Both the position numbers and the translations under genes were made by a program. Below the pieces are notes generated by a model that saw only the letters and a program-made list of their open reading frames with translations, searched no databases and was not told where the DNA came from. This document shows positions 57,857-64,000 of a stretch of 64,000 nt of DNA, in pieces. How positions within the stretch are numbered: the first letter of the stretch is position 1; each line of letters starts with the position of its first letter. This DNA comes from Pristionchus mayeri (taxonomy: Eukaryota > Nematoda > Chromadorea > Rhabditida > Neodiplogasteridae), in the NCBI GenBank assembly GCA_036245805.1, contig BTRK01000002.1:18717067-18781066 (forward strand), given 5' to 3'.

Positions 57857-60800
57857 TCACAAGATGGGATTCTTGAGTAGTTTCCTCTGTCTGTAGATGA
57901 TCATCGCGAGAATTCCAACGGACGCAGAGAGAAGGAGGAGGAGAGTACCCAGAAGGAGAGAGTATCCGAGGGGGAGTACTGGAAGAGCGGTGTATTCAAG
58001 ACGATGTTTGCTAAATCTCACCTCGCGTGTTGCACTCGAGAAGCGGCGCAGACTCGCTGAAGACGGCGGAGGCATCGGAGAGTGACTCTGAAAAGGAGAG
58101 TACGGTAGGATAAGGGATCGTGAACTGACTTGAATCGTGTCCATCCTCGATGCCAAGTACGATGAGCGATCGTTCGGGTAGATCAAAGTCAGCGACGAAG
58201 AGGGGAGAGGGAGGAGATTCGACTGAATGCTCTTCGTGATCAGTCATGAGAATGCATTCTTACCCGTCTTGGCACTCTTGGCTCTTGCTCTCCTAATGAG
58301 TCTCGTGTATGGTTCGGGTGCGGGATGAGAAGTGACTCGACGAGGGGCAATCTGCACCAGAGTAAGCTGGATCCCACCAAGAAAGGCATACCGTAGCTTC
58401 CGCAGCTTTTATCGATCCGAGTAGATCCTCGGGAGTTCCCTCCTGGGGGAAGAAATTAAAGTTAGCACTCATCCTATCTCGAATAGTATACCTCTCCTGA
58501 CGTGGGATACTCAGTGGAATTCTCTCCGGAGGAAATGTTCATTTGCTGGAAGGGATTAGACTATGAACTACTGGAATGGAAGGGACAGTCCGTACCTTGA
58601 CTATTCCCTTCGGTCTGAATCCAGGAGGATGACCAACTCCATCTCTGGAGGGAGAAGGAGAAGATGAAGGAGAGGGGTCGAATGGATTCACCTGAGGGTA
58701 AAAACATCGAGTAAAAAAAGTTGGGTAAAAAATTGACTCATTGGTTCAGGGTTATCTACCTTCCATACATATGATAACATAGGATCTAATGGAGGTTATT
58801 CCACCGTCCTCTTTCTCACCTTGATAGCATAGGGCGCCGGCCTTCTTCCTCCTCCATTCTCACGAGAAGACGAGACCTCGACGTACTCTTCAATCGATCC
58901 ACTGATTCACTCAATACCGTACCCTCTCCTCACCCTCTGATCTACCCTCTCCACTTAATCTCTCTCCCGATCTCTCTTCGGACGTTGGCGTAGTCGATGG
59001 ATATCTGTATCCAGAGGGAGTAACGGGAGTAGTCGCGTAGTGAGGACCAACAGAATGCTCCCTGACAATCGATTTGAGTAATCCGGAAAGTAGGTACTCC
59101 TCTAACCTGGAGTCAACAGTGACGAATACTGGCTTGGTCGGGTAGGGTCGTTCCTCCACGAGAGGTTGAGTGTTCACTGCGGGAGAAGGACGAATGTAAC
59201 TGAAACGGATGGGTGACTCCTTGGCCATCTATATATACTGAATGAGATAGTATTCAGACTGACCGGGGTGGTTCCTCCTTATACTGTTCCTTCTCTTCAT
59301 TCCTCTCTCTCGGGTCGTCCTCCACTTCTTCGGATGTCTTCGTCGATGGTTCGACTTGTGCCTGTTGATAGGAGGGAGGAGGGCATTCGGGCTGCTGGAA
59401 GAGGAGAGGAATCATTGGGTCTCTGGAGAGAGAGGGTAGGTCATCACTCACAGCAGCAGAGCAGCCGAGGGTCTTCTCCTTAAGAGTCAATTGGATCTGG
59501 CAGTTGAAGTAGAGACCAACTCGATCCGCGAACTCAAATATCCATTTGCTTTCACAATCTACCCGAAGCTAAGAAGAGTTCAAAAGAAAAGATGAAATTG
59601 GTGAAAGAGATTCACTTTAAATACGAGGGCGTCTTGTCCGGCCGATAGATCTGCATTGTAATTAAGCTGACGGAGAATCGCAGGATCAACGGAGCACCTT
59701 CAATAAATTCAGTCATCGATATTGGTCGAATCGGTACCCTACCCATTGACGTCGACTACGGTAACTGGAGAGCCGCCCTGACCATCGTAGACTGAGCACG
59801 AGTGGACACGCATACAGTAGACATCGAGTACCTGAAGAGATCAAAGATCACGGGGAATTGAGGGGAAAGGACCTCAGCATCGCAGCTCCATTTGTGGTAG
59901 ACTGAGTCCCCGATGCGAGCGAAGGAGACGGCGTTGCCAGAGGGACCCCCAGCCAGAATCTCGTATCTATCATTCAACCATCAGATCATTCTCTCCTCCT
60001 CCTCTCACTCACCGACAGGTGGGTATGGGCACTTGATTTTGAATGGATGCCGTAGTGAGAGCACTGCAAGAGACTCGATCACGCTGAGAATACCATTCGA
60101 CAGCCAATCATAATGCCTCACTCCTCACTTAGTCAGTCCGCTTTTTTAATATCTCGAGTTTCACTTTCATGGTTCATTGTCGGTCCTTCCTAATGGCTCT
60201 CTTAGGGTCAGGGTGCATGTTTTCTCTCCGTCAACTCAGTTCACTACTGCTGCGCGTCATTGCACAAATTCTCACTTCCGCTGAGAATCGGCGATAGTCG
60301 CTGCGCTAAAATAAAATTTTGGAGTGAGACAAAATTAATGTCCAGCTTCAGTTCAGCCTTGAAAGAGCTCTCTTTCAATCTGAGTCTCGAGTAATAACCA
60401 ATCTCGGTTGCGTGTGACAAGTGAAAGAGCGGCCTCGAAGGGGTGAGAGGACAGGGGACAAAAAGGGAAAGGGGCTGATGAGATTGGTCACGCATCGTTC
60501 CTAGGGCGATCTCCCTATCTGATGATGGATATCATCTCTTCTCTCTACTCACCCCACGTCAATCTGCTGGTTGACGACTTTCGTTGCCTCCATGTAGAAA
60601 CACGAGGTGCGATATGCACGATCCACTTTCGTAATGAAGATCTCAATCAGTTCTGATTATTAGGCAGATTCCACATTGACATCGTTCTACTCTACTCGTT
60701 GATTGGGAGGGAGAAGAGACAGAAGGATAACTCACTGAATGGAATGAGACGATCACCGTAGCAATGATGACTACGCCATTGATCTGAATGGGGAGAGGAT

Positions 60801-62266
60801 TGATTCGCTAGTGATGACGTCATACCTCCCTCTGTCTCCTCACTCCACACGAATCGAATCTGATGGTGAATGACTGGGTTGATCGGGAGTCTCCCTGCTG
60901 CACACACTCCCCCTCGGTCACGTGACCCTCAACACAAATTACTCTTTTAGTGAATTATTGGCTTTCTAGCGATAGAAGTTTCAGTTTGATGAGCGAATTA
61001 GAACCTTGACGAATATCTTGCCCATGAATGGTTTGGCAGTGGCGAAGTGAAGAGAGATGTCCTCCGACCCACAGCGAACCTCCGGATCTCCTGAAGTTAT
61101 TTAATCGAATTATTATAAACCGACTAGCATTCATAGTATTATACTGTCAAGTAGCGTCAAGACTTTTCGTAAAAAGCTATAATTATTTCCGCTTTTTGCT
61201 TTTCGCTTTTTGCTTTCCGCTTTTTGCTTTTTGCATCCTATCCTTTGTCGCTTAGTTGTGACATCGTATATCATGTTTTCACGTTGTCTAAGTAAGTAAC
61301 AATCATTCCTAGTCCCAAATAACATGATAAATTATTATTATTATTCTTCCCTTCTCCTGTTCTCGTACTCTTTGGCTTCTCTCTGACCTTTGGAGAGTAC
61401 ATTAGGGGCTTGAGTGAGAGAGGGAAAGGGGAAGGAGAGTACAATAATTTCAAATGATCCGTGATTCGATCGACTGGTTGGCAGTGTAATCGAGACCTTC
61501 CCCCTTTGCACTTTGAGATCGACCGAGAAAAAAATGGAGAAACGAAATAGTTACTTATCCATTTTTTAGAACAATAGCGTATCGCACGTGCTGGGCAGAA
61601 TGAGGAAATGTCTCCATACCACAACTTGCTTTCAACTGTTCTCTCCATCATTAGCTCAATAGCGAAACGAAAGGCACTCCTAAGACATTTGTATTCCCAT
61701 GACGTATCTATTGGTCAATGACAACTTATTGGTTCAGTGTTCGCTACTTGACGCCTCGGGAGGAAGAGAGAGAGAGAGAGAGAGGGGGGCACTTCATCAC
61801 TACTGGCCTCTCTCCTTTCATGTTTCCAATTGTTTCGGTATCCACTAAGAAGCTACGGTAATAGTGCGTGACTGATCCCTCTGCCCTTTTCTTTCGATGG
61901 ACCCCCTAGTGAGAGTGAACTTGAGCTTCCCTTGGCAAAAAGACCCCCTTCTCATTCCTTCGATTCAAACCCTTCGCATTAGGAATTATGCCTATCGAGA
62001 ATGTGAGAACAGAAGTGGGATTTACCGAGATACGGAATCATCCGAATCAATCTGCCTTACCGAGAATGCCATTATCTATGGTGACGTAGGATGGAGATGG
62101 TGAAGACTGTGGAGTGATGTAGTGCGGTTCGCAGAGGAAAGAGGGAAACTAAAGTAAAAGAGATTTAAAATTTCAATTCTTAACAGCATGAAGTTACTAC
62201 AGCAATGAAGAATGTCGAATCACTTACAGTGAGAAATATGATCCAGATGGTGCGGATTCTCTCCAT
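57857..62266 (-). CDS. Cuticlin-like ZP-domain protein with C-terminal transmembrane segment
   Basis: A structural extracellular-matrix protein of the worm cuticle. It starts at ATG 62266 with a signal peptide (MERIRTIWIIFLT). The ZP domain follows in phase: SYVTIDNGILGDPEVRCGSEDISLHFATA, then KPFMGKIFVK, GHVTEGECVQQGD, FTIRFDSCGVRRQRE, INGVVIIATVIVSFHS, IFITKVDRAYRTSCFYMEA, ALTTASIQNQVPIPTCRYEI, IGDSVYHKWSCDAEVLDVY, MRVHSCSVYDGQGG, VDVNGCSVDPAILRQLNY and WIFEFADRVGLYFNCQIQL. The Cys pattern, RAYxxxCFY and FADRxGLYFNCQI are classic nematode CUT/CUTL features. A Pro/Glu-rich linker (PECPPPSYQQAQVEPS) leads to a transmembrane helix (LLLGTLLLLLSASVGILAMI) and a short basic tail, stop at 57857. 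Expression is expected in epidermis around moults. Several exons between 58.3 and 59.2 kb in the linker are less certain. Confidence 0.93.
61191..61235 (+). repeat. Short tandem repeat (GCTTTTT)n in a cuticlin intron
   Basis: About six imperfect units of GCTTTTT/GCTTTTC lie in the ~950-nt intron between the second and third exons of the cuticlin-like gene. The rest of that intron is unremarkable. Confidence 0.8.
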
Positions 62267-64000
62267 TGTGAGATCTGGAATGAATGCCATTCGATAACTC
62301 GAGTGAAATGGAACTGAAAGGGCAGAAAAAGGCGAGAGATGGAGTGCATTCGATAATTGAGAGAAGTGGAGAGAGGGCATTGTGATTGTAAACGAGACTG
62401 TAGAGCTATTAGAGAAAGGGCAGATGTAGATGGACTGCCTACGGGGATCAACGGACTATGATGCAATCACACATGGAATAGATATTGATGCAGTTATCGA
62501 TAGGGAGATATCAGAAGAAGTAGATCAGTGACATAATAGAGGAAGAGAGGAGGAGAACGGAAGTGGAATACCGTTTGTCAGTCAGTTTGTAGAAAGGGAA
62601 AGGGAGAGGGGCGGAGCGAGAGTGGAAGGGCATGAAGAATTGGAGTCATAACTACCCTATTTATACCACCGACCACTCACTGTAATTATCAGCTTCATAA
62701 ACGGACTACTTCACGTTATGATCCTATTATTTTAGAGAATCGAGAAGAGAGGAGACCGAGAAATTGGAGTCGAATGGCAAGAGATTGCGTTCGAATAGGA
62801 TACGGTCGAAGAATGTAGAAGGGAAAGTGCAGTTTGAACGAAGTGATCACAGTTAAAATACTCGCTGAGCTAATGCAGAAATCGGGTAAGTCTTATCAGA
62901 AGTGGGCAATGATGGGCTGAAGCAAGAAAAAAGACTGAACAGGCAGAGTAAAAAGGGGAGAGGAACCAACTATTGCAACATTTGAAACGAAGGAGGGTAC
63001 GAAGGAGGAGCAGGAATGGATTGATAGACCTAGAGGTGTCTCGTCTCCAGAGTGCCTTTATACCCTGCCACTCCCCTTGTCTTGGCCTCTCTTTCCGGAA
63101 GGAGGAGGAGCAGAGAGAGAGAGAGAAGAAGAAGAAGAAGCTACCGATCAGTGAGAGAGAAGGGGAAATGGAGAGAGATCAGAGAAGAAGAGGAGGGGGA
63201 ACCACACTTCCTCAGAGGGAGAAAGAATAGAATATTTCTGGAGTTGTTTCAGAGTGCGACCGTTAGTTGACAGTTGTCAAGAGTGATGAGTGACTGATCG
63301 AGTGTGGAACCATCGAGAGGAGGGAGTCGAGAAGATTCACCCATTGTCTACGAAAGATGATGTACAATATTTCTGCTCAAATGTTCTAAGATGAGCATCA
63401 CGTATATTTCAGTATCTGCACATACATGGGTAACTGGATTGCCTATCTATTTCTTTTCCCCTCATTCTCGTGAGTTCATAGGGCGCGAAGTCAGCATTCC
63501 CCACTGAAACAGCCTCTTTTTGGGTGTACTCCTCCCTCTCAAAAACAGCCATTCGCCTTGGAAATAGGAAGATACTTTGCATTGCAATGAACTGCCTTTC
63601 TAGTATGGCAGATCAGTGAAATGCTCGTTAATCCCACTCGGACTTCTTTGTCCATCCAATCACTGCAGTGTGCTATGGATATCCTTCTACATAATCATTC
63701 CATTTCATACTTTTTGAAATAGATTCCGAGTACTGCTCATTAGTTCTCGATGAGTATTCAAAGGTGACGCATCGTCTGATATGGGGGATCAAAAGGTAGG
63801 TCAGCCGAGAAAGGAGGAGAAAGGGGGACACGCCCTGTGATTTGCATGTAATGGCATGCCATCGACTCTCCGTATGGAAGAAAGAGTGCCCTTTCGACTC
63901 TTTGGAGCTTCCGAAAAAGAGCCTCATTGGGATCTGATTGCAGTCGATATCAAGGCCGTGTTTGATCGAGTCCCCCCTCTCTCTCTTTGTTCTCGATCTG
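62267..64000. other. Upstream flank of the cuticlin gene
   Basis: About 1.7 kb up to the window edge. The + strand is GA-rich (62500-63220), including (GA)n and (GAA)n tracts near 63110-63145. No exon, RNA gene or transposon was recognised; an 84-codon minus-strand frame at 63673-63927 has no domain. The region should include the cuticlin promoter. Confidence 0.5.

Overview
The window is a gene-dense stretch of an animal nuclear genome, almost certainly a nematode. The evidence is: many short introns (about 40-150 nt) with GT..AG borders and acceptors such as ttgcag and tttcag; exons of 30-150 nt; a cuticlin-type ZP-domain gene; a nematode-style sigma GST; a BATH-family-like BTB gene; and mariner, foldback and CR1-like repeats. 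The GC content, intron style and GAGA/TCTC-rich spacers would fit a diplogastrid such as Pristionchus, but that placement is a guess. No bacterial operons, CRISPR arrays or viral genomes were seen. All gene models were spliced by eye; exon borders and phases were checked by arithmetic wherever they are stated.

Left part (1-16.2 kb, mostly + strand): the 3' end of a cationic amino acid transporter (SLC7 CAT family); a cathepsin B-like cysteine protease that appears membrane-anchored; a small bHLH transcription factor on the - strand; an F-box-like gene with an intact mariner transposon sitting exactly on one of its 3' splice sites; and an Enhancer of zeste (EZH2/MES-2 type) H3K27 methyltransferase carrying an unusually long acidic, low-complexity insertion.

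Middle (17.1-35.6 kb, - strand): a BTB protein, then a ~16.5 kb gene for ASCC3, the double-cassette Ski2-like helicase of the ASC-1 complex. Two of its introns carry mariner relics of 1276 and 890 bp with different terminal repeats.

Right-middle (36-47.8 kb, - strand): two neighbouring coiled-coil genes. The first has a ~6.5 kb intron filled with a 1.3 kb foldback element, a decayed CR1-like non-LTR retrotransposon that is itself interrupted, and a 232 bp foldback. A short near-perfect hairpin lies between the two genes.

Right part (49.3-64 kb): a sigma-type glutathione S-transferase (-), an arrestin-domain protein (+) and a cuticlin-like ZP protein (-), separated by strongly purine/pyrimidine-biased spacers.

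The genes do not form a pathway; this is a typical mixed-function nematode neighbourhood. I found no convincing novel multi-gene system. The best leads are the splice-site mariner, the membrane-anchored cathepsin B lacking the occluding-loop histidines, the acidic expansion of E(z), and the repeat-packed intron.
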